Of a stretch of DNA of 64,000 nt, positions 24,066 to 35,799 are shown piece by piece; position 1 is the first letter of the stretch, and each line of letters starts with the position of its first letter. The translations under genes and the position numbers were made by a program. Under the pieces are notes generated by a model. That model worked only from the letters and a program-made list of their open reading frames with translations. It made no database searches and was not told the origin of the DNA. The stretch is taken from NCBI GenBank assembly GCA_004794785.1, contig SJOL01006484.1, positions 920,221 through 984,220 on the forward strand, in the 5' to 3' direction. The DNA is from Opisthorchis felineus. Taxonomy: Eukaryota; Platyhelminthes; Trematoda; Opisthorchiida; Opisthorchiidae.

Positions 24066-26611
24066 ACACAATTCTCATTTTTTCTCGCTTACGTGTTTGG
24101 CCTCCTGTATGAAAAAGCAGTGAGCGCCACTCAGCCTACCGTGTGTGATGTCTGGCTGAGAGTGCAACATGCGCCATACGCGAAGGTTCTAGACTATGCA
24201 CAGGTGGAGCAGTAGCTGTCTACAGTCTTTCTGCTTCGCGAGATTCAGTTAGATCCTGTTCAGCTTCCTGCAATTATAAGTTATACGTGCAAGATTCCGA
24301 ACGATTCCACAAAGCAAACAGCATACGGTTCATTAAAAATTAGCATCCAACGAATATGATAAGCAACTCACAAGTAGTATTTGGTCAGTGCTTTTTGTCC
24401 TCGGTTATGGCAAACCAGAGGCGGCATTTCGGTTGTTCAAGGGTTCTTTCTATAAAGACACATTTCTTAAAAACACCAGGTGGCTATAAATATATCAGTG
24501 TGAAGGAGGAGTTGTTGGGCCCTCAACATACGAGCATCTCTTTGTTACGACCGAACTTGCTGGCTACCCCTGAAAACGCAATACGGAATGACCACTGTAC
24601 CATCGTTACATAACCTGCAATAGTATAATACCAGCGCTCGACAATGAGCAGAACGAGGTGGAAAATAGTGAATGCGATGCTTAAAGTGTTTGACTGCAAT
24701 TTTTACAACAGAAAGTGATGTGCATGGAAAACCAAGGGACCAGATGTCTTATGACACCAAAAGCTGAAAAATTCGGCGGACAAAGCCTGATGGTCCGGTG
24801 CGGAAAGCACGGGATTCCGGTTAAAAACACTACAGGAAGTCACCTCCTTCACAGACAGTCCTTTTTATTTCCACATGAGGGATTAATTACGCCGGATGGA
24901 TATACGGTTTTAACTAGAAGCACTGGGTATTTATGTCGCCGATTGTACCAAGTTGTGAGCTGTTTGCCCTGTACCTGTTTAAGTGATCCCACAACTTCCG
25001 TTAAGCGGTTGTTCTAGTGAGTCCTCGCCAAATAACGAAGCACCCAGTTCGTATTTGACACACTCTAAGACTCGTTTCCCATGCATATCTTCGGACTAAT
25101 CGGGATCGTAACCCGTCATGTGACATACGAGAAGTATGTTGCTGCTACTTTTACACATCAAAGTTGTTATTACGTGTGAATAGTGGAATGATGTTCAGGC
25201 TCAAGCCCTGTGTTTACTAAGCTGCATTTCGATACAACGGATGTGATTCATGGCTGATGAGCACCAATGAGCACAAAAGCCAAGTCCAGTTCTTTCCTTC
25301 TCTGTTATGCGTACAAACCAAAACACTTAGGCTAGGACTGAGGGAGGACCGTTCACGCAGTACATACTTGGAAATAAGCTAGGCAAAGTGAAAATGAATT
25401 AACCCGCCAAATACATGTTATCATTGAGCCCTCCTAGTCAACAAATACCCCAGCACTATTTTGTTTTGGAACGATCCGCGAAGTGTTCGTTCAGAAAGAT
25501 TCACACTAACAAGAATGTCGAGGTCAAAGTAACGTTCATATTAAACCTCGCATTAAACCTAGTAACATTTCATTTCCGGTAGTGCCGCTCTTCTGACCAG
25601 GTAAGTAAAACCAACGATAGCTCAGAAGTAGTTGCACTCGTGTGACCTGGTCTATTAGCCTTCATGTTTACTCCTCAGTCACCGGGATGGCATCCTGAAA
25701 GTGTGTACCGAATGAATCCATAATCTGGTCACATATTAATGGTCAGTATGTTCCGCTAATTAATTCGACATGTAGTGAGCAAATGGCAGCAAATTTTCTC
25801 TAATTTATCCACAAACTATACAACAGAAGAGGCTCAAGAATGACCCAAAGTAACGGCAACAGGCTAGTGAACTACATGAAATCGAAAACATGGCTGTTAC
25901 AATCCTTCAATACCTATTTGCTTGTCCAAATATTTACCGCAACCAAAGTCTACCAGGGACAAACTGAGTAATATAAGTTGTTGAAATTTCGTCACAGTGA
26001 AGTTAAATCAGATGAGTAGAAAACAAGTACGATGCCTTCCCTCTACATAGAACATCCGTTGGACCTACCAAAAGCGTTTTCTCTTGCCGGAAATCCTCGC
26101 TGGAGGGAATTCAGTCCTCGTGACAACTACCACGTCCAAAACGCCATGCAGTGTTTTCAGGGTTGATGGCCTCATTATCCGACCGTTCTTGAACCCCATT
26201 GTTTTTTACACGGAAAGTTTAAAGTCAAAACATAACATCGTGGAAAAAGATGTTGGAATCCGACGCTTCCGTTGCCAAGGGCAAACTTCTTGGAGGGCTT
26301 CTAAAATCAATTAATCATTTTTATTGCTTTGCCCTTCGGTCTGACTTAACGGAGCGAAACAAACGCGAACGTTTGTGGGCCCTGGATGAAAGTAATTTCG
26401 ATTGAAATGTACTCCTCAACATCACCCTTATTCTGTGGGTTTATGTGCGTCGATTTCATCACCCATTGTTCCAGTGAGACTGGAGCTAGCAAAAATGCCC
26501 TTTTTGGTGTTATGGAGAACGCGTTGTGAGATGAACAAAGTAGTCCGAAGTCTTTTACTCATATTCCCACAGATCAATCAGTAGGACAGAACAAAATGTG
26601 ATACCGAGTTG

Positions 26612-26895
26612 ATAGAACATACCACTCATAAGGCCGCTGAAAAATCTTCAGCAGCTGATGACCGGTTTGGCTCTTCTTGGAACTTATCAGGTAGGTGCTA
26701 TCCTCGAATCTCCGTCAAGCTTGAACCCAAATTGTGCACGATTTGCGAAGTACGCGCATTTGCAGACTAAGTCGTATTAGCTGGGAGACTCATATGAATC
26801 CCAGATGAATCTCTCGTTCATGATACTCTTCAGCTTAGTTTGACGCACAAAGGCCGCCTTATGTTTCAGTTGGTACGATATTCTAGATACAGTAT
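26612..26895 (-). repeat. Family FB repeat, copy 3
   Basis: Contains both modules on the minus strand: TTATGAG at the outer end, ACCGGT, CTGATAA (CTGATGA mutated at one core base), then the second module with AGCTGGGAGACTC and GTTGGTACGATATTC towards 26890. The C-terminal half of the 134-codon minus-strand frame here (26777-27181) is repeat sequence. Confidence 0.65.
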
Positions 26896-27628
26896 ACCTG
26901 AAATTCATTTGAAGAGTAACATAATTGTTAGGTTCACTTGAGTCTCTAGAGTGATTTGCATAGAACTGTAGTTCGTCAGTGACATAGACTGTTTTCCAAG
27001 CCTTTTTGAAATGAAAATTAATTTGATGGAATGTGACATTTTGTGATTCATTACGAAGGGGATTGGGGATAGTGCACCACACTAAATGTGACACCCACAT
27101 GATGGACATTGCTGTCATGGTGTACCGTGAGTTGTGACAATGTGATGGCTTAGACAAGGTGTTTGTGTGAACACTGGTCAAAATTTAATATGACTATTGT
27201 CCCCTACGTTTATTGTGTGTAAGCACATGCTTCTTATTGGTTGAATGAAAGATACTAGAATACTTGAAATACCCTCTCCTTCAAGTTCTCAACCTTCAGT
27301 TTAATTACAACTGACAAAAGACATACTGCGATATTCTCTTCAGTAATGGATATAAAGCATGTGACTTGTGTAAAATAAGGAGTAGAAATATTGTTGAGAA
27401 GACGCTGCGTGGTGGGTTTTTGTAAGTTACCTGACCAACGCTTCAACTATTCTTATGCACATGGTCGGGGCTGGTTTGATTTGATCGGCACTACTTTGCT
27501 TGTCTGTAAAACCTTGGAGTTTGTGTTGCGCAGCAAGATTCGGAATGAATTGAACGGGCCAACTCGATGGCCAGTATCCATTGGATTTATGGCTTGATGG
27601 TTATCCTGAAAATCACCGGGTTACATAC

Positions 27629-27756
27629 CTCGGAATGGGCTCCGCCGCGCTCCTCCAGATATTTGTCTGTTCCGCCAGTACAAGATTCTCCACAGTCTCG
27701 TACAATACACGGGAAGCACTTTTGTGTAGAGCAGGTCTCCTGGTGGTCAGCATTAC
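27629..27756 (-). other. Exon-like cysteine-rich frame, unknown
   Basis: On the minus strand an open segment lies between an acceptor (TATTTCACCCGAGTCACAG) and a donor (GAG|GTATGT). It encodes a stretch with CSTQKC.PC..DCGESC spacing and an EERGGAHSE end. Splice borders are good and the composition looks protein-like, but it sits inside the galactosyltransferase intron, has no partner exon and matches no family that I recognise. It could be a nested gene's exon, an alternative exon or chance. Confidence 0.2.
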
Positions 27757-28734
27757 CTGTGACTCGGGTGAAATACAGACACGCCCCAAAGCGCAAGTGG
27801 ACTTGTGTCATAAGTCCACACTCACTTGTTTCCTATCAGTCCTAATGAGATGGATAAAGAGATACTATTTCATACCATAAATTTATCAACTCGAAGGTGA
27901 CAGATCCGACCAAGATCATTCGCCTTTTTTTAAACAAGAACTGTTGAACTTTCTTCAATTTTTCAGAATGAAACGACGAACTGTGGTAAATTTAGTGCAG
28001 ACCACAGCACCTATGTAGTTGGAGGTCCTTAACCCTTGGCATAAACTTTGCAGTGCTGCTAAATACAAACCGATTCGACCGCGCAAGCAGTTTTCCATAA
28101 ATTTGGGGGCATGAACGTTGCGAATTTAATGAATGTCGATCAGACAGTTTTATTCCTATACGTGAAGGAAAGAAAATCACTGGCTCGAAGACTCATGGTC
28201 CGTAATCATCCCTGACTGGCCAAATACTCTCATCTGGCAGTATCTCTGCTTCCTTTCAGTTGAACGATGCCACAACTGAACGATGATCATATCGGGGCCT
28301 TTTACTTCCAGTGATGTCTGTTCTGGACCAGAATAATATGTGCATAATGGGCATTTGACATCTGGTACTCGACAGTCGTCACCGACATCGTCCTACACGA
28401 CTGTCCGTTCAGCCACACTGTCAGCTGCCGTCGCAAACAACAACCAATGTGTGTTCATATTATCACTTTCTAGCCCCGTCCTTTTAGGGGCCAGCCGAAA
28501 TACCTGGAGATAAAGAGCTTGTTCTTTGGTGTGTGATGTATTCCACTATTTGTCCCATGAATATCATTTGTGTCTTCACGCACCCACTCTCTCGTGCCAA
28601 TAAGCTCTAGGCATATTCGCGTATGGCTCTATAAGTTGTGGCATGTCGCTAGTCGGAAATTTTTAAAATGATATAAGGAGTGAACAAATAAGTTCTCCTT
28701 ATGAAATCACGTAGAAAAATCATCCTTCAAATAA

Positions 28735-28910
28735 ATGAACTGTACAAAGGCCTCCTCATGATTCAGCTGAAAACATATTCAAGATACCGACGTATGAATC
28801 AGTGCTGCTCATATGATCAGTGAAAACCATGAAATGCCATCTACTGGTTTCACCTTTCTTGACACTCGTCAGACAGGCGTAGTTCCCGAATCTTTATCAA
28901 CTTTATCTCT
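28735..28910 (-). repeat. Family FB repeat, copy 4
   Basis: The minus-strand core at about 28810-28905 keeps GAAACC, but CTGATGA reads CTGACGA and ACCGGT reads ACCAGT. The second module's GATTCAGCTGAA and the ATATTCAAGATA words precede it. Decayed. Confidence 0.55.
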
Positions 28911-29894
28911 TACGTGAAAACTAAGCTGTACATATTCTGCGATAAACATACATTGCGTCAGAACCCACAGAAGATATACGTTGCGATTTCTTAACACTGC
29001 TTTTACCCTCTTCATTAAAACGAACGTAAAACATGCATACTATGGTAGAAACAGTGCTGAACAAACACTGTTTGATTTCTGCCCTCCATAAACGAGTGCA
29101 TTGACTGGCTAATCTGTATGTCCCCATGCAGCTGCAGAGACGTCTAAGTTGGCAGGACAGAAAGATCCCTAACTGGACGTGTGGCAGAACACAGTTCAAA
29201 GTGTGTAACCTAGACGTCGTCAGGATAATCGTCGGGTCAGTGGTCAAAGCATCACCCTGCATCGTCAGTAGCCAGACGTGTTGGACGCTGGCTATCGGCA
29301 TGGCCCGGTCAGCACATTCTGAATCTTGCTGCGCAACCCAACCCCCAAGGTTTTAGAGATAAGCGAGGCACTGCTTATCACATCAAACCGACTACGAGCA
29401 CAACAATAATTGAGGCGAACAATTTGGTTACCCTGACACTGATTCGATGACTTACGGAAATCAAACAATCAGTTTCTGCCCAGCATTATTTCTATAGCCT
29501 GTTTTATTTCTACGATTGAGAAGTAAAGTAAATGTTATTATATCGCTGAATACGCCCTGTGTCAGTTCATATGAGACGGATGAAGGTGACACAATGTTCG
29601 AAACATATTTGCAAATTAAGTTGGTGTTAACGGGAGACTCACCCAAATTTTATCTAATACTTCATTTATAATATTCTTCAACGGGGGGTTGCTGCATGAG
29701 GCTTGTCTCACGTTTCAGCTGGGAAAATTCTCAAGCGTCGAAATATTTTCCCTTGCCGAAAGCAGAGCGAATGCGGTCCTGGGCTGCCCGGAATTCGCAT
29801 CGATCTTATGCCTCACATTGAAGTCAACAGCACACAATTTTCGGCGATTACTGTCCCATTTCCAATAGGCTGGTAACAGAAAAACATGTTGCAT

Positions 29895-30475
29895 AGACGG
29901 GACACGCTACTCACAAGGTTACTGAAAACTCCTCGACAGCCCACAACCGGTTTTGCCTTTCTTGAGAGTGATCAAGTAGGCTAAGTCCCCAAGTTCCCGT
30001 CAATCTAATGTTCTTTTTGAAGGTAAATTTTATGCAGCTCGCAAAATGCACTCAGTTACAAACTAATTACTTTTTTACGGGAACTGAATCGCAGCTGAAT
30101 CTCTCGTTTTTGGTGTTCTTCAGCTGAAATTTAGGTCTCTTGTGAAAACCATGTCAACTTGCAAGAGAGTGCATTTCGCAAACTACGTCCAATTTGAGTT
30201 CAAGCAGAATATATGGTTGATGGAGAATCTGGAACTATGTCTGCTGGATGAGCCCCAAGGAGGATGAAGCCGGTTGTGGGCTGCCGAAGAGTTTTCAGCA
30301 ACCTTATGGGTAGCGTGTTCCGTCTAGCCGATATATGGCGATATGTCGAATACCGTACCAACCGAAACTTGAGGCAGCTTTTGTGCGGCATACTCAGTCG
30401 AAGAATACCATAAAGGATAGATTCAGCTAAGATTCAAGTGAGTCTTCTGTTATCACTAAAATAACCCGCAAATGC
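29895..30475. repeat. Family FB repeat, copy 5, full fold-back
   Basis: Two arms of about 210 bases (29895-30107 and 30121-30325) are inverted copies of each other, ending AGACGG and CCGTCT, around a short loop (ATCTCTCGTTTTTGG region). Each arm carries the GGGCTG/CAGCCC and AACCGG blocks of the hammerhead-like core. An extra second module follows to 30475. The arms have diverged by many substitutions, so the element is old. Confidence 0.7.
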
Positions 30476-31754
30476 GTGTATTTCACGAATATTGATTTGA
30501 GCACCAGTACATTGAAGGTCCAGCGAACTGAGGTCCAAAAGTTGAATAATTGAATGGTAGCGCACGAATCATCAAGATTCTCTTCACAATCAAGATCCTT
30601 TACCGAGCGAAAACACCAAAATACCTTAAGTCAGCTATATCGCTGGTCAGGTGGTGTGCATTCAGTCAAAATTGATCCATCTGGGGAATATGACTGTGCT
30701 CTCTAATACATTTCAATAGAAGCTTTGCCTCTTTTGAGGTTGGATCGAATGCGCTATGCCTTGTGTTTGCGAAAAACTCAGAAGTTTTCTTTCCCTGGAT
30801 CAAGTGCACCGCTACTTTTATTAAACCATCTGTAATCCAGTTCGTCCTACCAAAAGAACACAAGCAGCGTACAGGCGCACAGACAAATATAGTCCAGTTT
30901 CTCATCCCAGAGTAAGGCTGCCGCACTGAATCCGGAACAGTCTTCCGCTCACCAGTCATCGCGTCACTGAGGTGCCATTCGCTGTCTGTTCATCCGTCAG
31001 AAACCCTTGTAATTACTTATACACACACAGCTCGACTGTAACAAAGGAGGGAGGCTCACCACACTTACCGCACTCACCTGTAACTCTGAGCATTTGTTCT
31101 ATGTGCTCCCATAGTTAGCAGCATCTGGCTGTCCCATTTCAGTACATCGAATCATATTAGAAAGTGGGCCCCTACGACATAGCACACTTGGTCAAACAAG
31201 TCCCGGTCGTGACTATGAATTCCTATAAAAAGTTGGCATCCCCAAATTGCCACGGCGTGAAAGGCAGAAGTACCCAGCCTGGTACCTGGTCCCTAACGCG
31301 CACATAAGAGACCTGCCCACCCCCGGGTGTTAAACGTCTGTCACGGTCTCTAGTACGGCCCTGTCACCCTAATTTCAAACAACGAAATGGCTACGTAACG
31401 CGAAGTGCACAGATCGTTGTTGTAGTGAGCTTGTCCAGACTTGTGTATAGGTTCCTGTCCCTTTCAGAAATCTAAAGATTGGCAAGTCCCAAGCTATGCA
31501 TGACATTTGTATGAGGAATTGGTAGGAACATATAGAGAAAATGTCATTCCGTTGAATAAACAATTTTGTGTGGCATTCATAAATGAGTTGCCAAAATGCA
31601 CTTGGTAATCCGTCAGAGAAAGATTGTAAGGGCACAGTAAGCGGAACAACTACGTCTCAGGGGCCTGCGTTTCGCAGAAGGCCAGGATTTACACCAGATG
31701 TCGATCGAAAGACTGACGCAATACGCAGTTGTGAATTATAGTTTTATTAGTTTT

Positions 31755-32215
31755 CTTGAGTAAAACTCTTCGACAGAAATCTTGTGAGCAACCTTAAGAA
31801 CATCATACACGAGAGATTCAGCTGGGTTCCAGGTGAGGCTCCAGTCGAAACCAAACTGATATGCAGATGGGTGTGTAACTCAAATTTCGTGCAGTTTGGG
31901 TTCAAGTAGAACATAAGGTTGACGGAAACGTGGGGACTGCGCCTACCTGATGAGCCTCAAAAAGGGTAAACCGGTCGTGGGCTGTTGAAGAATTTTCAGC
32001 AACCTTATGAGTGGCGCATTGCGTCTAAACTTTGTGAGTAATTTCATTCAAGATAGTGCACACTGATATCTTGAATGTCGTACCTACTAAAGTATGAGAC
32101 GTCCTCTGTGCGGCAGATTCAGTTGGGGAATATCATAAACGAGATATTCAGCTGGGATTCAGCTGGATCTCCCTTAAATACCAAATTGGGGGTGGAAATG
32201 AGTGTATTTCGTCAG
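31755..32215 (+). repeat. Family FB repeat, copy 6
   Basis: Shows the second module (GAGAGATTCAGCTGGGTTCCAGGTGA), the core (31941-31982) and the outer end GCAACCTTATGAG...GCGTCTA, then another second module at 32090-32215 (AACGAGATATTCAGCTGG, AAATGAGTGTATTTCG). The best evidence that two modules alternate in tandem. Confidence 0.7.
31941..31982 (+). ncRNA. Hammerhead ribozyme-like motif in family FB, copy 6
   Basis: Stem I GCCTAC (31941-31946) pairs with GTGGGC (31977-31982). CTGATGA is intact (31947-31953). Stem II GCCT/GGGT encloses CAAAAA. The palindrome ACCGGT and cleavage triplet GTC follow. One base of the GAAA core segment is missing (AAACC), so this copy is predicted weak or inactive. 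Confidence 0.45.
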
Positions 32216-32499
32216 TTTTAATAGCTCTTGAATGATGAACAAACTTGGAACGCTGATGCCACGTGCACTGCACTCAGTAGCTTTGTTTGGTTCATAAAGT
32301 GGGGCTCAGATTTCAGAGACATGTGCAAGCATTTGATTCCCCTTTCCACAGTAGGGTCGAACATGTGAAAACACTGAGTCCACAAAGATGTCACAACAGG
32401 TGGAATATATTAAGAAGTCAGATTAATTGTAGTGTTTCGATTTACTTCAGGAGTCTTTACGAATCAAACGATGTCTTCCGTTCTTGATCTGACATGAGT

Positions 32500-32660
32500 T
32501 ATAGGTTGACGACAACTACTGGACAATTCACTATCATCAGGTGGACTTAGTCCTCAACTTTCCAGCAAACATACTTGAAGACAAAGTGGTGCTTATTCAG
32601 AGATAGAAGCTTATCTACTGAATCTGTCGTTTTTGATATCGTGAACCATCTTAATCTGCA
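32500..32660 (-). repeat. Family FB repeat, partial copy
   Basis: Only the outer-core word ATCAGGTGGACTTAGTCCTC and a diverged second module (CTGAATCTGTCGTTTTTG) remain. Too eroded to judge the ribozyme core. Confidence 0.35.
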
Positions 32661-34908
32661 AGATTTCTACTCCACATATAAGGTCCTAATCACAGTTTGC
32701 AGACAAAATATCGGGAACAAATTACCATAGAAAAAGAGGTGACCAGCAAAATTAATGAATAGGTTGTACAGAGAATTTTCACAAAATGTAGGAGCGTGTG
32801 GGCACAATTAGGGAGGGAGAGAAGTCGAGTGCATCCGATGTAACAGGGTGACCGTAAACGACTTTGCAACTCATTTTGAAAATGAGGACACTGACACGAC
32901 TTCCTAATATCTTGATTTTCCGCCTCATGAGAAATCTTGAATGTCATCAGGTGGTTGAAGAGCTGCAACCACCAGTTAGTGAGCTTTGTTGGGAATTCTG
33001 TGTGACTGCTCACGAGTTGGTTGAACCAACAGTTTAGTGCCCGCCAAGAACAACTCGAGTCACTAAGCGCAAATGGTGGTGATTTTTCTTGAGTTACCGT
33101 GTCTTTCGATTTCGAGAGACTGATCTAAAACTGTATCCGATTACTTAACTGTAGAAGGATGGTTGTCACTCAGGTCGGCCTGAAGACTCTCTCGTCAGGT
33201 TAACGTAGGAATGCAAAAATAGGTCTGGTATGTGATGCAAACGACCATTGGAAAAGACCAGAGGCTCAAACCTCTAATGTAGCAGTTACGTATCTCTACA
33301 AAATCTGAGCAATTCACTCCTTGACTAAAACACCTGGTGAGTTTGTTACAAGGACCCAGACACGCAGACATTTCCGTCGCATGAGGGACTGCGTATGTGA
33401 GCCTGCCTGCCGTACCCTCAAAGTTCGTGTGGGTGCTTGAGGGGAGACGCCACATTATTCGACCTGTTAAAGGGATGGGGTCAAATTGTTAAGGCAAACT
33501 TGACGACAGATGTTAGTCCTCTCTGAGGAGAATCCAAATGTGCAAGGGCGCTGGACCCCAGATGGTCTAGCTGGAGAGCTCAAATCAGGAAGGTGAGTGG
33601 ACGTTCAGCTGGGCATGTAAAAGCGATCGATAGGCGGGACTGTAAGAGACACCGTAACGGTCTTGGTTTGGCTATGAAAGCAATCACGGGGCATTTTTGC
33701 TGGCTTCCCGCTTTCTGGCTAAATCAGGTCACAATCCACCTCAGAGACTGAGTCCGACAAGTGTAATTCTTTTGAGAATTTCCCTGCTGCTGTAGGCAGA
33801 ATTTGGTATACTACATTCAATCAACAACGCCAATTCCCATATCTGCTCTAAATGAGAACCTACATTAAACGGTTGGAATTACTGTTGCAAGGTTCCTCTG
33901 GATCTTTCGCATGATCTGTTGAAAACGAAGACTGCAAAGAATGAAGTGATTCATGGTATTTGAGACCTTGATAGACAAGGCAGCATGGCTTGTTTACCTG
34001 TATTGCAGATCCACTTCGTGGATTCGTGGACACACATGAAGAGTGACAGGTCCTGTGCACGCGTCCGTCCATTTTACCCTTGCTTAGTTATTAGTTCGAA
34101 TGCTGGTCTCAGATCCAATAGCGCGACTACAAACAGACTGGGTACGAAAAGTCGCACATGACTGGTTTTGTTTTCTGGAGTGTGTTGGCATCAGGAAAGT
34201 CACCTGGTGCATTCCATGAACTAACGCATCTATGTGCGTTCGGCCCATGCATATTTTCCAGGGTACACACAAGTGTCACTCTCTCAAAAGGCTGAGAAAC
34301 CCGTGTTTTAAAGCTGGCGTTCTCGACTTTCAAAACTGAGTGGACATTCGGCTAAGCAAATACAAAGGATCTACAGGTGGGCAGTTTCTTGCATGAGGTA
34401 ATGTATTCAGCACTTCTGCCAACTTTATCTGTTTTAGCCGAACCATACCAGTGGCTGTTGATTAGAGCTAAAACCACATTCCGCAGTGCACCAAAAATGG
34501 ATGTGATGCAGGAACGAATATGTAACAGTTGAAGAATTTAATCTCTATTCAGTTTCTGGACAACAATAAAGGTCCGTGTGGCTTTATTTCCTGTGGCTTT
34601 CTTCCCGTGGCTTCTTTCACTTCCCCACTCGCACAAAAGTGGTTCTTCATGCAACCTGTCTACTTCACTCGAAGCGGTCCTATTAGGTTTACTAAAAAGA
34701 ACGAAATTTGTGGTCCGATTACTGATACCGTACACTTTTTTTATGATTATTTACGTGGGAACAGAGCTCGTGCTAGCATGTTACCCATAAGGAGGGAAGT
34801 TTTTCAGTGCACTATCAAATGTTTCAGAATATTTCCTTAGCCGATCACAACCGGTACATTTTAGCTCTTCCGCAGTCCCACCAAAAAAAAACGAAAGGTT
34901 TGAACTAG

Positions 34909-35195
34909 CGAAATACACTCATTTGCAAACAAATTTGGTTTTGCGAGAGACTCACCTGGAGCTCAGCTGAATCTCTCGTTTGTGGTGTTTCCAGTTGGGC
35001 TCCAGGTGAGTCTCTCGCAAAACCAAATTTGTTTCCAAATGAGTGTATTTCGTTGATTCCGTGCAATCTGGTTTCAAGCAGAACATAAGGTTGACGGAAA
35101 CTCGGGGACTGCGCCTACCTGATGAGCCCCATTAAGGGCAAAACCGGTCGTGGGCTGTCGAAGAATTTTCAGCCTGCTTATGAGTAGTGCCTTAC
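34909..35195 (+). repeat. Family FB repeat, copy 7, with long palindrome
   Basis: Begins with a near-perfect inverted repeat (34909-35052; arms about 62 bases, few mismatches). The core follows (GGTTGACGGAAACTCGG, then the hammerhead-like motif at 35113-35155) and the outer end near 35190. The high arm identity shows this copy is younger, or more recently rearranged, than copy 5. Confidence 0.75.
35113..35155 (+). ncRNA. Hammerhead ribozyme-like motif in family FB, copy 7
   Basis: Stem I is six pairs, GCCTAC (35113-35118) with GTGGGC (35150-35155). CTGATGA spans 35119-35125. Stem II GCCC (35126-35129) pairs with GGGC (35136-35139). Then AAAACC where the active consensus needs GAAACC. Stem III is the palindrome ACCGGT, and GTC (35147-35149) is the cleavage triplet. 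Only the G-to-A change at 35140 departs from a complete core; copies at 4.4, 28.8 and 37.2 kb keep GAAA at this position. Confidence 0.5.
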
Positions 35196-35583
35196 GAATA
35201 GAAAGATTTGAATATTTATGTTGGCTAATTAATGTAGGGGATATTTAGCTGCACACGATGAGCTGTCCTCTTGTCTCCTTCTGTGGTCAGTTAGCGAAGT
35301 CACCTCCATCACAAATGAAAAAAAGCGGTGAAGCAGGCAGGAATGCCATTCCCACTTTTGGGATTGCTTAATATAACACAACAAGTTCAGATGGCATCAA
35401 ACTAGGTGTCCTGAATCCGCCTGTTTCACCTATCCGTTGGCTGACTGTCAGACGGAATTTGGTTGCTTCATTTGCCTTATCCACTGTAACCGCTCTTATG
35501 CAAGGTGTGTTGTTCAGAAGTTTGTCAGTGTGCAGTCATCCTAATTAACCGATTGCTGATAGAGCGGATGCTTCTTCGCTGTT

Positions 35584-35604
35584 CTGACCTATTCAATAGG
35601 TCAG
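35584..35604. repeat. Perfect palindrome
   Basis: CTGACCTATT and AATAGGTCAG are complementary around a single C. It lies 126 bases before another perfect hairpin. Function unknown. Confidence 0.5.
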
Positions 35605-35729
35605 GAGTCAGTCTGGTTGAACCACTTAATCATCACTCTTATGATTTGGTCAGGATTACTATCCGCTCACTTGCCTGAATCCAGCAACGAAGAAACTGGT
35701 AGGAGATTTCTTGAAGTGTACGCAACCGG

Positions 35730-35756
35730 AATCGCCCCATAGTCGATGGGGCGATT
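35730..35756. repeat. Perfect 11-bp hairpin
   Basis: Arms AATCGCCCCAT and ATGGGGCGATT enclose a five-base loop AGTCG. GC-rich compared with its surroundings. No terminator-type context applies in this genome; function unknown. Confidence 0.5.
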
Positions 35757-35799
35757 ACCTAAGAAGTTGAAGCATCCCTCGTGTAGCCAAGTAGAATTA

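Noticed and set aside
25253..25283. CTGATGA followed by AAAAG as another hammerhead
   Set aside because: No stem II can be formed between them and the GAAA segment is absent.
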